A stretch of DNA of 64,000 nucleotides from Calliopum simillimum (lineage: Eukaryota > Arthropoda > Insecta > Diptera > Lauxaniidae), in the NCBI GenBank assembly GCA_951812925.1, contig OX638370.1:111862897-111926896 (forward strand). The letters run 5' to 3'. The translations under genes were made by a program, and so were the position numbers. Within the stretch, counting starts at the first letter, position 1. Every line of letters starts with the position of its first letter. Of the stretch, positions 47,329 to 60,624 are shown in pieces. The notes below the pieces were generated by a model. That model worked only from the letters and a program-made list of their open reading frames with translations. It had not been told where the DNA came from and searched no databases.

Positions 47329-49857
47329 GTTACTACGGTAATTCAATTAATCCGTTTACTTGTCTGACATTGCGAATTAAAATGCTTTGTTTTGGTGATA
47401 ACAATTTTGTAAGTTATTTTCCACTACCTTTTCGTTGTTTTGGTATTAAGAATTAGAATGTAAGGCCATCAGCTGGAAAGTTTTGGCTTACTCATTTTTG
47501 CTGTTTACTTGATTATTATCTAAGTCATATCTGGTCATATCTGCTATGTTGATGAAATGTGTATGAAAACTACTTATTTGCGTTATAAAACAACAATTTT
47601 AATATAATTTTAAATTAAACCATAGGCACATAGTCATTGTTCCTCATTAAAGCCGACTTTTGTTAGAAAAATACTAAAACGATAGAGTACACTTTAATGC
47701 TGTAATTACCATAGTCAGTTTAGAGCATAATTCAACATAGAAGCGACTAAGTACATATATAGAACAGAAAACAATTCTCTAGTTCAACACTTTTCTGATG
47801 TTAAAGTTTGCTTTATTCTGAATATGATAATGTGCCATAAATTTTATACAAAGTGATTTGGAGTGGAGTTGTCATAACATCACATATTTTTTAAATTATA
47901 AAGGAAACGATTTTTCTAAATTAAAAAAGAACCATACAAAATAGAAGTGATTTTTCTTCATAAACCATAATATGACGCTTCTTTTTTATAAATTTAAATT
48001 TTTTATCAAATATACATACCAAACAAACTCAGTTGACTATTTCACTTGAAACCAACAATGGGGAGTCATTTAAATGTATGTCATTATTTGTTTATCTAAA
48101 CGATATCAAATAATGACAAAGAAATATGAAAAACGTGTTTTTTTGAATACAAAGCAAAACTCTTAATCTGAATGGTTTTGATATTGCACTCAAGTTCAAG
48201 GTATGTTTAAATTTGTCACAAGATGGCGCGGCGTGCTTAATGAGCGTGGGAGTTTGAAGATAATTGCATTGATAAAGTAATGTTTACCAAGATGAAATTA
48301 TGTTTGTATGCTTTTAATAAATCAAATAATGTTTTCAATTTACTAATTGTATGCCTTTAACCTTCAGTAGAATTGATTACTTGCATAGTTCGGCTAAAAC
48401 GTTTGATTTTAAAATTTTTTTTCTTTTTCTTCATTTTGATGATTTTATCTCTAACATGACTGACTTAACAACCACAATAAACGGAATCTATTAACAGCGA
48501 AAAACAAAAGACAAAAGGCCAAAAATACACGTGATAAAAAATTGATTATCATAAAAACCAAAACATGAATAAAACCACCCGGTAACTGATATGATGAATG
48601 CAAGAAGAGCTTTAAGATAAAAAGATGAAAGCTTCTAAAATAATACCCTACACTAAGTGTATAAATATATTATGTTACTTACAACTTCTATCGAAAGCTT
48701 TTCATTCATTTTAAGCTTTACAGATCAATGCTTGAGAGTTAAAGGAGTTAACATACTAAGACGCCTTCCAGCTCAAATTTTCCGAAATTTGCATTTGGAT
48801 TCTCAGATTTTTATAAAAATTTACAGTCTTATTCTCAGTGTGCTCAGTATGGTGACCTCTCATTATTAGTTTTGCGGAAAATTTTTTTTTTTGCAAGTTG
48901 TGGGCATGGTGTCAAAGCAGTGTTTTTGCGAAAAATCGATGCAAATTTTTTTTTAAATTTTGGCATTTTGTCAAAAAAAAATTTTTTAATTTTTATTTTC
49001 AGTATCTTGCAGCATTTTAAATGTTGTTTTGGTTTTTTATTTTTAAATTTAAAAAATTTTGCAAAATGGCGGCCATTTTTTGAAAAATCTTAAAGTTTAT
49101 TTTCTTAAAATAATATTTTTTTTTTAATTTACTTTTTTTCGAAAAAGTCACGTGACAATTTTTTTAAATTTATTTTGTGCTTTGATTTACATTACTTCCA
49201 TTGCTTAGAAAATACAAAGTTTACAGAAAAAAAAAAAAAAAAAATATTTTTTATTTATGTGTATTTTTGCCTTGTTTTTTTGTTTTACTTAAAAACACTG
49301 AACAGTAAAGCTCCAACCATCAATGTATTTTCATTGTTGGTAGCTAATAAAAAAACAATATGTCCTATTTAAATCATAATATTGACGAAATGACGGCTTT
49401 GAAAAATCTTAAAAATTAATTTTCGAAAAAATTTTTTTTTTTTTGTAAAAATTTTTTTGGAAAACGAATGTTTTTCATACACCTTTCAAAAGATTTCCGT
49501 AAAAAAACATTTAAAAAAAAACATTTAAAAAAAAAACATTTTATTATTCTTTCTCGCAATTCAGTCTATTTTCATTCCGAATTTCATAGAAATCGGTTTA
49601 GTGACTTGGCCCTGACAATCTATTTTCTTTTTAGGATAACGAGATCGATCACATATAAATTTTTCTTTAGTTTTCTTCCTGAGGACTTAGTCCACCTCTA
49701 CACCAAATTTCATTAGAACCGGTGTTCCAGTTCAGCCGTGGCAGTGTATTTTCAAAGCGCGTCTCATCTCATCTATTAAAACAAACCCAAAAACAACTAC
49801 TTACATAGTAATAGGCAAAAGCACTCTGCGTTAGCGTGAAAAATTCTGCCAACGCCA
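47329..49857. other. Non-coding stretch, low complexity at 48.9-49.5 kb
   Basis: AT-rich sequence with many T and A runs (48885-49160, 49225-49245, 49430-49530). About 49270-49345 carries a scrap of the fab1-intron foldback family (ACACTGAACAGTAAAGCTCC). There is no gene. Confidence 0.45.
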
Positions 49858-50246
49858 TTCCAAAAGTATCGATAAATATTGAATAAATCGAAGAAACCGG
49901 TAAAAGTTCCAAAGTATTGAAGAACGTCCAAAATATCGGTAAGATTCCAAATGTATAGAAAAACAGGAAAATATCGGTAAAAATCCGAAAGTATCAAAAA
50001 ACATCCAAAATATCTATTAATGTCCAAAAGTACTGAAAAACATCTAAAATATCGGTAAAAGTCCATCAACATCAAAACATATCAGGAAGTACAAAAATAT
50101 CGAAAAACCGGAAAATATCCTTAAAAATCCAAAAGTATCAAAAAATAAAATATCCAAAATATCCTCACAAGTCCAAATGTATCGAAGAACATCTAAAATA
50201 TCGGTAAAAGTTCAACAGTACTGAAATAAATATAAAATATCGGTGC
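49858..50246. repeat. Degenerate minisatellite, ~40-50 bp period
   Basis: A unit like GTCCAAAAGTATCGAAAAAC + ATCCAAAATATCGGTAAAA repeats about eight to ten times with substitutions and length changes. AAAATATCGGTAAAA recurs near 49930, 49970, 50045 and 50190. It is non-coding. Confidence 0.75.
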
Positions 50247-52639
50247 AGAACGTCGAAAGAGGGTGCAAAGAAAATCTTTCACGACCAAATCTTGCCAGAG
50301 GTCATATTGAGTTTTCAATACTATTGCTTAAAAAATAAAATTCTGGAGAGAACTTAGAAAAAATTGCAAAAAAATGTTATTAATTGACGAAGTTATGGCA
50401 GTTTGAAATCTGTAGTTCACAAAAGACAACTTAGTTTAAAGTTCGGAAATTTTAGTTATTAATATGTCAACTCAAACCAGTTCCAGTTCATCTTCAGATA
50501 TATATGTAGGTGTCAAAAACCCAAAACAGGAAATTTTTACCTAAGCTCAAGTTTTATTCTGTACTGAAAAATTTACTTACACATAAGTACATAGATGCCG
50601 TTGATTTTGTTTTTTATCATTTGAAATAATTACTCAACAGTATTATTGTAGCGCATAAGAGCAACGATCAGACCAAATGACTTTACTTTTGCTCTTTATT
50701 TTATTCATTTTATATTTGCTTGAACTTTGCTCTATCGCCCTTATCGCTATGATCCTAGATATTTCATTTAGGTTTTGTGTTATGATGTCAATAATTTCTT
50801 CATCTGACATGAAATTGAAAAAAAAAAAAAATAAATAAAAAACCAAAAAATATTTACATAAGTTGTGTTAATTAAGATAAATTGAACACGTGATAAATAA
50901 AAATTTCTTTTATTTTTTAACACCATCATTTGATATATTGGACATTTTTTATATGGTCATGTTAAAATTATTGTTCAACATTTAAAGAAGGAAGTGAGTG
51001 ACTTAGATTATATGTAGAGATAAGCTATATAAAATTTAAAAAAAAAAACAAAATAGTCAATGATTTTAATAAAACTAAGGCGAAAATAATAAAATAAAAG
51101 CGAAATGAACTTATGAATTTAATTTAAGGACATTATGTCCATAATTCAATTACTAATAGGCCTTTTAATGTTAAATAAATTAATGAAATTTATTTGGATT
51201 TCTACTAATGAGAAGTTAGGAAAATAATTTGACTTCTAATAGGTTTTCCGCTGACAAATACGTTGATTAAGAAAGTCTTTTAACAGATAGTCAAAAACAA
51301 GTATGCAAGGCCCTAAATACATTCGATGCTAGCATTACGTCGATCGTTTTTTAATGCTTTGCTGGTTATCAAGTTAAAAGCGAAAAAACATACAAAAAAG
51401 AATCCCATATGTTATGCTTAGCATAGTTTCATTTCAAAATAAAATGCAACTTAAAACAAAGTTTCCTCTTAATTTGATAGATTGCAGTTGAAAAATAAAA
51501 TTTTTTAATTCGCATTCTTCTATTAGAGCTTTGGCTAAGATTGCAAAATCTTGATTTTGCGTCATACTTGTAGGCTGACTGCTTCAAGTTATTAATCCAC
51601 AGCGTTTCACTAAATCAACTAAAAAATGTTAAACTTGAATTTGTTTGACAGTTGGCTTGGCTGTTAGGCTGTTATTAAAGCTGATACTTAAGTAACAAAT
51701 CGGATGCTCTTAAGAAATAAGATATTTATAAATTCATTAATAAATAATAAAAATAATCCTAAAATTATGCACCAATTTCTTCATGAAATTGCTACATTGC
51801 AACTGACATTCAAGATATATTTTAGACAGAGCTTAATTAAATTTTAAAAGTAAAGCATAAATAAAGTACAATAAATCCGATTAAATACAAACTCGTACAT
51901 ATCACTTCCAATTTCGCGCAGCACTAAAAGAAATTCATTTTAAAAATAAACAATCGAATGCGAAAGATAACAACGAACAACATGCAAAAACAATAACAAT
52001 AAGAGACAGCAACAAGTTGTTGTTGTTGTTTTTATTATTGCTATCAATACAATTCGCATAAATAAAAAATCTATCTGTGCGGAATGATAACATACGGTGC
52101 GCCTGGAAATTCCACTACTGTCTGAAAGAGGTTGTTAAAATAGTGAGCTAAGAATTTTGTAAAAATTTTAAAATTTTTTAAGATCATTTAGAGGTCGCTC
52201 AATGTTGATTGTAACCCTCTTTTTTTTAAGGGGTTAAAAAGAACCCATTAGAATAGGATATAATGGGTTAAAATGTTCTAGTTAATTGTTCCTGACGTGA
52301 TTTCACGATGATCTTGAAACAAAAACAAGTTTTATCCAAGATGAAGAACTTTAGTTTTGGATCCAATATTAAAACTTGGCTGTCTTGGCAAGTTACAGAA
52401 CATGCCCATTTAGTTAAAGTATGGAATTTTTTTTTTTGTGTTAAAAAGCATGAGCACTATTTTTGTTACGTTAACACCCAAGCCGCATGCTGTGGCAAAA
52501 CTTTGTCAAAGCTCCTGATACCAATATGACCACATCATTTAAATCAGTTGATATTTTTTTAAGTCTCATCCGATTTTTTACAAAAGTTTTCTATCTACTA
52601 CAACTAGATACTTTTCTACTTTTGAAATAATTCAATTTT
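50247..52639. other. AT-rich non-coding stretch
   Basis: I see no gene. A short AACCC/GGGTT-rich patch at 52200-52280 (AAGGGGTTAAAAAGAACCC) may be a decayed MITE. CAACAA/TTGTTG triplet repeats occur at 51975-52030. Confidence 0.4.
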
Positions 52640-53910
52640 AAGATTTTTAGAACAGTCAAATTAGATGTGATGCTTGCACTAATTCCAATTCGACATAGAA
52701 ATTTCCCTTGAACAACATATCCAAAAGGGTACTCTCAATGTTTCCAAAAAATTATGCAAATTAGGGTTTTCCACATAAAGCGCAAGATAAAAAATTTGAT
52801 GTTTCCGTTTTTGTAATATTTGTTTATGTTGTACCTAGATATATGTAGGTATTGTATATGTCCTCAATTCGGATACAAAATATTTTTCCGGTATTAATGT
52901 CTAGTTAAAGAGCTAGAGGACTTATATGATTCGAAGTAACGCATTCCTGTCGATTAGTCAAATTTGCAAAGCTCTCCAGCCCATCAGCCAGACTTCACAT
53001 TGGAAAAATATTTTGTATCTGCATCGAACATATACAGCCATGATCAAATAAATAGCACACTTTTTTTAAGCTTAAGAAAACTCATTTTTATTTCAAGGAA
53101 CTTATTTTTCTAGAACTGAGACGATGTATACACTTAACTTAAATTATTGTTTTTGGTCGACTGTAAGCTCACGCGGCACCCACTTTGCACAGAGCTTTTG
53201 AATACCCAAATGTTCGTGTAAAATGGTAAATATACTACCATCTGATGTCTTTGCAATGTCAGCTAGCTCGTGCACCTTCAATTTGTAATCGTTCATAGCC
53301 AATTTGTGGATTTTTTTATGTTTTCTGGAATAACAGCCTAATGTGGGCGTCCACTACGCTCTGCATCATTTGTGCTGGTACGACCACATTTAAATTCAGC
53401 AATTCATTTGTATCGATAGAGGAGAGTTCGGATATTGTTTACCAATCCATTGTTTGGTTTCCACTGTATTTTTTTTTTTTTTTTCATCAAAAAGTAATGC
53501 TTCATCAAAACTCGAAATTCACTTTTTTCCATTTTTTTTTTTACTAACAAAAGCTGCTTCACACAAAATGCTATAACTCACGAATCAATAGTCCGATTGC
53601 TGTCAAATTTATACACGTATCGTTTGAAGGTTAGTACTAAATAAAAATCATATGGAAAAAATTCTAGTAATGCCATCTATGTGTCATCCTACGGACTTAT
53701 TGAATGACCTGTTAATTATAGGTATAATATAATCAAATATTACTAAAATCGAAAATATCAAAATTTTTTACTTGACGCTTCACGTGGAAAACTCCAATTT
53801 ACATAATTTCCCGGAAAAATTGCGAGTACCCTTTTTATGAACATTGGAAGTTGTGCAAGCATCACATATACAACCAGTCTCTAATTTGACTGATCTATTT
53901 TGTAGACAAA
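52640..53910. mobile_element. Inverted repeat (arms ~165 bp) enclosing a mariner relic
   Basis: GTGATGCTTGCAC, AAAAGGGTACTC and GGGTTTTCCACATAAAGCG (52675-52800) face inverted counterparts at 53770-53870 (CACGTGGAAAACTCC; GAGTACCCTTTTT; GTGCAAGCATCAC). A smaller inverted pair, GATACAAAATATTTTTCC and GGAAAAATATTTTGTATC, lies at 52872 and 53001. The mariner fragment at 53.1-53.7 kb sits between the arms. Confidence 0.65.
53140..53535 (-). pseudogene. mariner transposase N-terminal relic
   Basis: On minus from about 53532 it reads MEKSEFRVLMKHYFLMKKK, then YSGNQTMDW with stops. Next comes IAEFKCGRTSTNDAERSGRP, an internal stop, and VIPENIKKIHKLAMNDYKLK, then VHELADIAKTSDGSIFTILH and CAKWVPRELTVDQKQ. 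These are the mariner HTH region and the WVPREL linker. The sequence stops before the catalytic DDD domain. It is a dead fragment, in a family different from the 19.7 kb relic by its residues. Confidence 0.85.
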
Positions 53911-54171
53911 AGGTTTAAAAGTTGTCAGTAGAATAAGGTTCAAAAAATACTACTAAAATAGTAAATGCACTACGATCAGCGTAAGTAGTTTACCCTGCTT
54001 AAGTAATCAACATTAAACGAAAACAAAAGAGAGCTATTAATCTTATCAAAAACCAAATGAATGAATATGAGCGAGCGTTATTTTGCTCATTTGCTCTCTG
54101 CTCATGCTGTCTGTTAACACAATGTTACTGCGCTGTTAAATAATCTTGCAACAGTTTAACAGTTGCTGCAA

Positions 54172-54832
54172 TCAGTAAATTGTAACTAAAAAAAAACTAA
54201 AAATAATAAAAACTAAAAAAAAAAAAAAAAACACAAGCAAGAGGATTCTTAGTCTGTGGCGGCGACGAGTTTTGATAAAAAACGTTGTTGTTTTTATTGT
54301 CAATCTACAATAAACAATCGAACGTAAAGCAACGCTTCGAAATCACTGCGCTGCGTCAATAAATATTACGAGTATTTACTGAGCTGCCTATTGAGATTAA
54401 GCAGTTTATGATATTATTTAGTATTTAGTAGATACAATAACTAACAGTAGTAACACTTTGAAAAAGTGCGCCAAGGCGATTAGTGTTTTATTTGACAACA
54501 AAAAAAAAAAAAAAAAATAAATAAAAAAATACCACAACAACAAAAAGTTAATTAGCTTTAATTAACTAAATAGAGCGTGTGCGAATTGATTTTGTTGTAA
54601 TTTATTTAAACTTTTATCCGAATGCGTTTGTTTATCTGTAAATAGTGAAAGTGCCAAAAAAATTGGAATCTTAAAATCAAGTTGATCAATTCTGAATGCA
54701 AATAGCATGCGAAGTGGGTGTTGAGCAATAAAATAAAAACAAACTAAAAATAAATTTAAATATAAGTGCAAAAAAACAAAACAATTTTATTCATTTGCTG
54801 GTTTATTTCCTTTTAAAAAATATCCATAAAAA
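54172..54832 (+). promoter_or_regulatory. Candidate promoter and untranslated first exon
   Basis: TCAGTA at 54172 follows a GC-richer upstream patch (GAGCGAGCGTTATTTTGC). The downstream leader has CTGTGGCGGCGACGAG and GCAACGCTTCGAAATCACTG. It has no long ORF and ends in AAAAA|GTAAGT, with the donor at 54833. This looks like a fly 5' leader exon. It is inferred from composition and donor only. Confidence 0.3.
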
Positions 54833-54959
54833 GTAAGTTTTTGTCAATTAAATTGTATATTTATGTCTAATATTTGTATAACAAAAACTGCAAATTAACA
54901 AAGTCATTGATGCATAAATCCTTCTGATACATATTCCATATTATTGGCTGAGTTGTAAA

Positions 54960-56460
54960 ACTATAATAGGAAATCGAATCCTCATGAAAAGACTATACTT
55001 GATATCGTATTATAATTCAATTCTTATAAAAATTGCATGCGATAATTTAATATTATCATGTGAGTTTTACAAAAATCTCATGATATTTTTAATAAAAATT
55101 TCTATTTAATCATTATTTCTAATAAATGACAGTTTTTTATTTTAAGACTTTAAACTAATACCTAAACATATGCGATTTTATGTCATTTCTAAAATTTAGT
55201 AAGAATTCTTAATTTCAGCCATTACATGTAAAGAATCACTAACGATATTGTTCCGCAACATTTTTTCGAAAATCTTACGCGATTTTCATAAGGTTTTTTC
55301 CAAAGTCAATGTACCTTGGGTTTAGGGTATAAAAAAATTTTATTGGGTGAGCGTTGAACAGGAAATCGAGTACAATTTTAAAATATTTTATTTTTATTTT
55401 TTTAGTATACATACTTTATACTTTAAATTTTACAAAAATCGTATGCGTTTATTAAAAATTATCATGCAATTTTTATAAAAGCTTAGGATATTTTTTATTA
55501 AAATTTCCGTTTAATCACAATTTCCATAAATGTCAGTTTTTTATGGTATAACATTACAGTTGTTTCTGTATATACTTATAAATAATCACTAACTAGTTTG
55601 CTCATTTTTGTATACTTTGGTAAATTTTTGCGAAAATTTCATTTGCATAAGATTTTTTCCTAATTAAGGCTATCACGTTTTAATAATTACTATTTTTATA
55701 GTTGTTCAAGAACATATATACTTTTCCATACCTGCCACGCCTCGTTCTCTGTTTTACATATGGATGAACGAGGTGAATATAAGGCGTAGGGTAAAAAAAT
55801 TCCACTGGCTTAGTGGTAAAGATATGAATGGGAAATCGAGAAAAATTTTAAGATTTTTCAATCATCTTGAAAATACTATAATTAGTATAGAATTATAATT
55901 TGAATGTTACAAAAATCGCATGCGATTATTAGAAACTATCATGCGATTTTTATAAAAACTCATGCTATTTTTGATAAAAATTTCCATTTAATCGCAATTT
56001 CTAATTAATGTCAGTTTCTTATTTTATAAACTTTCAGTAACTTCTGTATATAGTATATGCGATTTGTGTTCAAAGTTTGATGCAATTTCATATGAATTGT
56101 TTCTAATTTCGGCTATCACATTTCAATAATCACTAATTTTTTTGCTGCAACACCTTAGCTTTAATGAACAGTATCGAACTAATCAAACAGCCCTCGTACT
56201 TTTCCATAACTGCCACGCCTCTTTCTCTGCGTTACAAACAGGAATAAAAACATTTCACGAAAATATTTAACTTAGCATAGAACTATAATAAAAAAATATT
56301 ACAAAAATTGCATGCGATTATTAAAAACTATCATGCGATTTTTATAAAATGTTCTTAATGTTCAATTATATGCGATAACATAAAATATCATGTCATTTCT
56401 GCTTATACTGATACTTTCTGCTTCCATATTTAATTATTTACTAATCAATTTGCGGTAAAA
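54960..56460. repeat. Diverged tandem array, four copies of ~400-470 bp
   Basis: The core AAAATCGCATGCGATTATTA + AAACTATCATGCGATTTTTAT recurs with changes near 55030, 55435, 55911 and 56304. It is followed each time by a TTTCCATTTAATCGCAATTTC block (not clearly in the last copy) and AATAATCACTAA. The preceding GGGTAAAAAAATTCCACTGG and GGAAATCGAG blocks are also shared. It is AT-rich, non-coding and satellite-like. Confidence 0.75.
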
Positions 56461-57410
56461 ACTTAGAGTTCATTTAAAAGTGAAAGCCAATCAGCTGTGC
56501 TGAGCAATTTTTTTGAAGAATTTCATGTGATTATTATTTAACAATTACTAAGAAATCAATCGAATAAATCACTTACACCTGAATATCTGGGTAATAAATA
56601 TACAGATTACAACTCCAATAAATCGTTAAAAAATTTAGTATGAAATTCTCTATACAAACAATATGTAAATAAAATGTTCTATAGTTTTAAACGCAAATAC
56701 ATGTCTGGTTTTGTGACACCCATGTGATTCTATCAATATTTCCATATTTTGTCTAACATTTAGTATGGAATTTGAATTTTATAACAGCTTATTAAAAAAG
56801 TTTATTGTTTGAATTATAAGTACTTATTTACAAATCTTTGCAGTTAATTATTATCTTTAATTAATGCATTGATAATTTTGCTGAACAATCATTGGGGCAC
56901 TATCTTATGAAATTGATTACTCGAGTAGAGACTATCTGAATCCAACCTGTGATCGATAAAACACTGATTTCTCAAATACGTTTCCTTAAAATTTCCACAA
57001 TAGGTGCCTAAGTTTTCTGAAAATATTAAGATCTCTGGGCTGATTTTACTTGGAAAGTGTGAATTTTTGATAAATGTAAATCAAAAATCATGTTTATACT
57101 CAGAATAAATTTAAACTACATTACAAAGTAATGATAAGATGGCAATAACCTTGCGTTTGAATTAATTCAACGCCTGTTATCAATGAAATTGTTGTTTTTG
57201 CTTCTTGAGAGTATCCGTATCTTTTGTGCTTTGTTAAGTTTGAGTACACTTTTTCGGGAGCAAGGTGAAGTGCTTAAAGTTTTTCTTTTACACTCAAAAT
57301 TTTCAGTAACAGTGCGCGCAGAGCGTATTTTTGATTTTTGAATAGTTTTTTTTTTTTTTCTTTTACTGTTTTTTGTGTTGAATTTTCATTTTTTAATTCT
57401 TGTTGTTTTT

Positions 57411-57642
57411 TCAGTTCTCTACCGTACGTTGTTGAATGCGCTCGCGCCTTTAATTAAAAATTCGATTTCGATTTAAAAACTTTTTAATTTTCTTTGTTGG
57501 AATTAAAAATTTTCAATCAAAAGCCTAATCCGCGTCGTCGTGTTCGGAACGTGTAATTGCATTAAAATTTTAATTTTTGCATTTTTTTGTACCAGTCACT
57601 TGGAATTTTTGTTTAACAAAAAGAAATTTCTTTCTAAAGGAG
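57411..57642 (+). promoter_or_regulatory. Candidate promoter and untranslated first exon
   Basis: TTCAGTTC (initiator-like, A at 57413) is followed by CG-containing leader sequence (ACCGTACGTTGTTGAATGCG; CGCGTCGTCGTGTTCGG). It ends at a strong donor, AAAGGAG|GTAAGA, at 57643. No coding frame is evident, and no DPE is at +28. It is the best of the three leader-like blocks. The downstream exons would be outside the window. Confidence 0.35.
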
Positions 57643-59429
57643 GTAAGACCATGTTGATAAATACTCGTGCTTTGGCAGTGGCATGGTGTCAATGCACTGT
57701 GTAAACAAGTGTCTCCCCGCATGTTGATTGAACGATTCGAAAAAAAAAAAAATTAAAGCTAAAAATAATACTCCGACTGTTGAGAATGAATATTGTTCTC
57801 TACATACTATAATGTATAATTTCTTGTCACCTTTGGAGTGGAACTTATTTTGAAATATTTACATACAAATTTGATAGAAGCTCGTAAAAGAAAAATCAAA
57901 GTAAATAATGATGAGAAATCAAGTGATTGACTAGTTGCTCATTAGATTATAGAAATAAGTATGTAGCAACGATAGAGCAAATTTATGATAATTGCAAAAT
58001 GGGCGTGGCACTTGCTTTGCTAAGCCCACTTTTCTACCAGTGTATGATATTTAAGTTCGGCACCTACCTAAGAAATTTTATCCAATTAGCTTTTATGGTT
58101 TACGAGATATAATGAGGTGTAAGGAAAAGCGTCACAAAAATAGTGTTGAAAAAAAGTGTCGCGAAGTTTCACTTCAAAATTTTAAAATTTCTTATAACAA
58201 AAATTTTCTTATAAGTTGACAATTTTTGCAAAAAAATTTATTGTAACAATTGAGGTGTTACTTGCAAAAACGCCCTAAGTCGAAAAATGGCACTTCGAGA
58301 TATTTCAATTTTGTGATCAGAGTGTAAAATGGCAATTAATTCCACATATAGTTAAGATTCCAAACTATGGCGACTAATCGACGCAACGCACAGTGGGAGA
58401 TTCGATACAGCTAGCTGGAATTAATTCAATTTTCAAAGTCGTCATTTGGCCAATTTTTCCCACGCAAATAATTGGATTCTCCTAAATACAGGTATTTAAT
58501 CTTGGACTAAATTTCAAGTTGATATCTTTATCCAATCTTATGTATTTGCTACCGTACTTCTGAAAAAGTTTATAACTTTTCTGGTAAAGGTCACGAATAT
58601 TTCAAGGCCAGTGCCCTTTCACCGATTTACTTGATATTGTACCACAACATTGCTTATGTAACGAAATTTATTAGTATAAATTTTCAGGCTGATATCTCTT
58701 TTCGTTTTCTCTACACATATAAAATATCGTTATAACGGAAAACCCTTACTCTGTCAGGCCTGTGATCCGAATTATTCTTGCTTTAATGAGCTGCAAACAC
58801 TATGTTCAACGATATAGCAACCTACATTGGCATATCCGAAAATAATCTTCCCTTATTTGACCCTTGTTATCAGAAAATTTTATTTTTCAAACTCTATAAC
58901 CAAATGTGGTGAAATACCTATATTCTTAGATGTGTAAAATGAAACTCCCAACAGGTGATCAAGAAAATTTCGACATGAGGGGGCCGTCAGGACGTCGTTT
59001 CATCTGAAAATTTCGGGAAGATCGAGATTTCCGATAATATACGGTAGAGATCACATTTCAGAAGTAATAGATATGTTACGGGACACTGAAAAAATTCAAG
59101 AAAAATTTCTTGATCAATAATAAATCGAATTTGTTCATGATGTTGGCAACGCTGTTCGTACAAGAAACGTCAAATTTTTTGTTCGTGATTTCGTCTAACT
59201 TTAATTAATAAATTTAATATTTAAATCAATTAATTATATCGTGATTCTGTTTTTGATCATCCACAAAACCACTTTTGTGCATTGTTACATTGAAGTCTAT
59301 GCTGATTGTTGTCTTTCATAATTGTTCCAGAGATTGCTTTAAAAGATACCTCTTTCTAGTTTTAAATCAAATTGGGGTACTTGAACGCTTTAAATTATAC
59401 GATCTTATTTATATGTATTTATGTATTTA
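57643..59429. other. AT-rich non-coding stretch
   Basis: I see no gene or assigned repeat. If the 57.4 kb block is a first exon, this is the beginning of its intron. Confidence 0.4.
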
Positions 59430-59724
59430 TATATGGGGAAATCTCAGCAAGTGTGGACTTTTCGAAAAAAAAAAAGTTTTTTTTCAAACATGTGGCACCC
59501 TTTTTTGGACCACGAATTATTGATTTGGGATACACTAGAAGTATTTTACAGCCAGCGGTAATGACTTTTTTCGATCGCCTCCCCCAATATCGTCAAAAAT
59601 CTCGCGTCACGGTGTTTGTGTTTGAACTCCTCTGAAACGGCTCGACCGATTTTTATGAAATTTTTTATATGTATTTGGTAGGTATGGAAATCGGTTATAA
59701 AGTATTTTTCATTCCGCAAGAGTG

Positions 59725-60145
59725 TATATTTAGGGTGGCCCTCATACAAAAATATTTTTTAAATCGGATTTTCTCACATACCAGTTAATCGATTCACATT
59801 AATTCTACACCACGTGGTTTTTATATTAAGTTGCACTGCTTTAACTATAAAACTTTTATTTAGGGTGGCCCTCACACAATTTTTTAAATCGTATTTTTTC
59901 AATTCACATGGAATTTGCCTTTTATATCAAGAGGCACAGCTTAGGTTAAAAAACTTTTATTAAGGGTGCAAATTTAGAGTGGCCCTCATACAAAAACATT
60001 TTTTTAAGGTTATGCTGCACCGATTTTCATAAAAGTAAGCATGGAAATTGAAGGGAATATTTCTGAAGAAAAAAATTTTGCATTTATGCATATTTAGGGT
60101 GGCCCCTAATACAAAAATTTTTTTGAGGTCATATTGCTGCGCCGA
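59725..60145 (+). repeat. Tandem array, ~110-130 bp unit, four copies
   Basis: TTTAGGGTGGCCCTCATACA + AAAATTTTTT recurs near 59729, 59859, 59972 and 60092, with spacing of about 113-130 bp. Each copy is followed by AAATCG or ATTTTCATA-type sequence. It lies within element E. Confidence 0.75.
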
Positions 60146-60624
60146 TTTAGCATCGCCAAATACATTAAAAATTACTATTTTAATTTTTGCTTGTTATATT
60201 TTTTATTTCCAACTTATTTTTATCTTTTCATAAGTTTTTAATATATTAAACAATTATATAATTCCAATACAGCTTCAAAAGGTTTCTGAATTAAAATAAA
60301 AATAAAAAAACAAAATTAAAAAAAAAATCATCGAAATCGGACCTTTCCTTGAGGACTTCCTCATTTTGCCAGTTTTAGGTCTTTATTGACTCCACTATAA
60401 CATCACTTATTGATAACCTTGTTCGATCGTTTTTTACAATTCTTTGTTGAATTTTTCAAAATTTTTCCATCAGGATACCAGGCATTAGGTGTCAAGTCAT
60501 AATGAGTATATATACACAGTAACCATAAAAATAGATTCTTAAAGTCTTCAAAAGCGCGTAAAACCAAATAACTTCAAGACACTATTACGGTTGGTACCCG
60601 ACCTCCAACGAGCAATTAAGTGTC

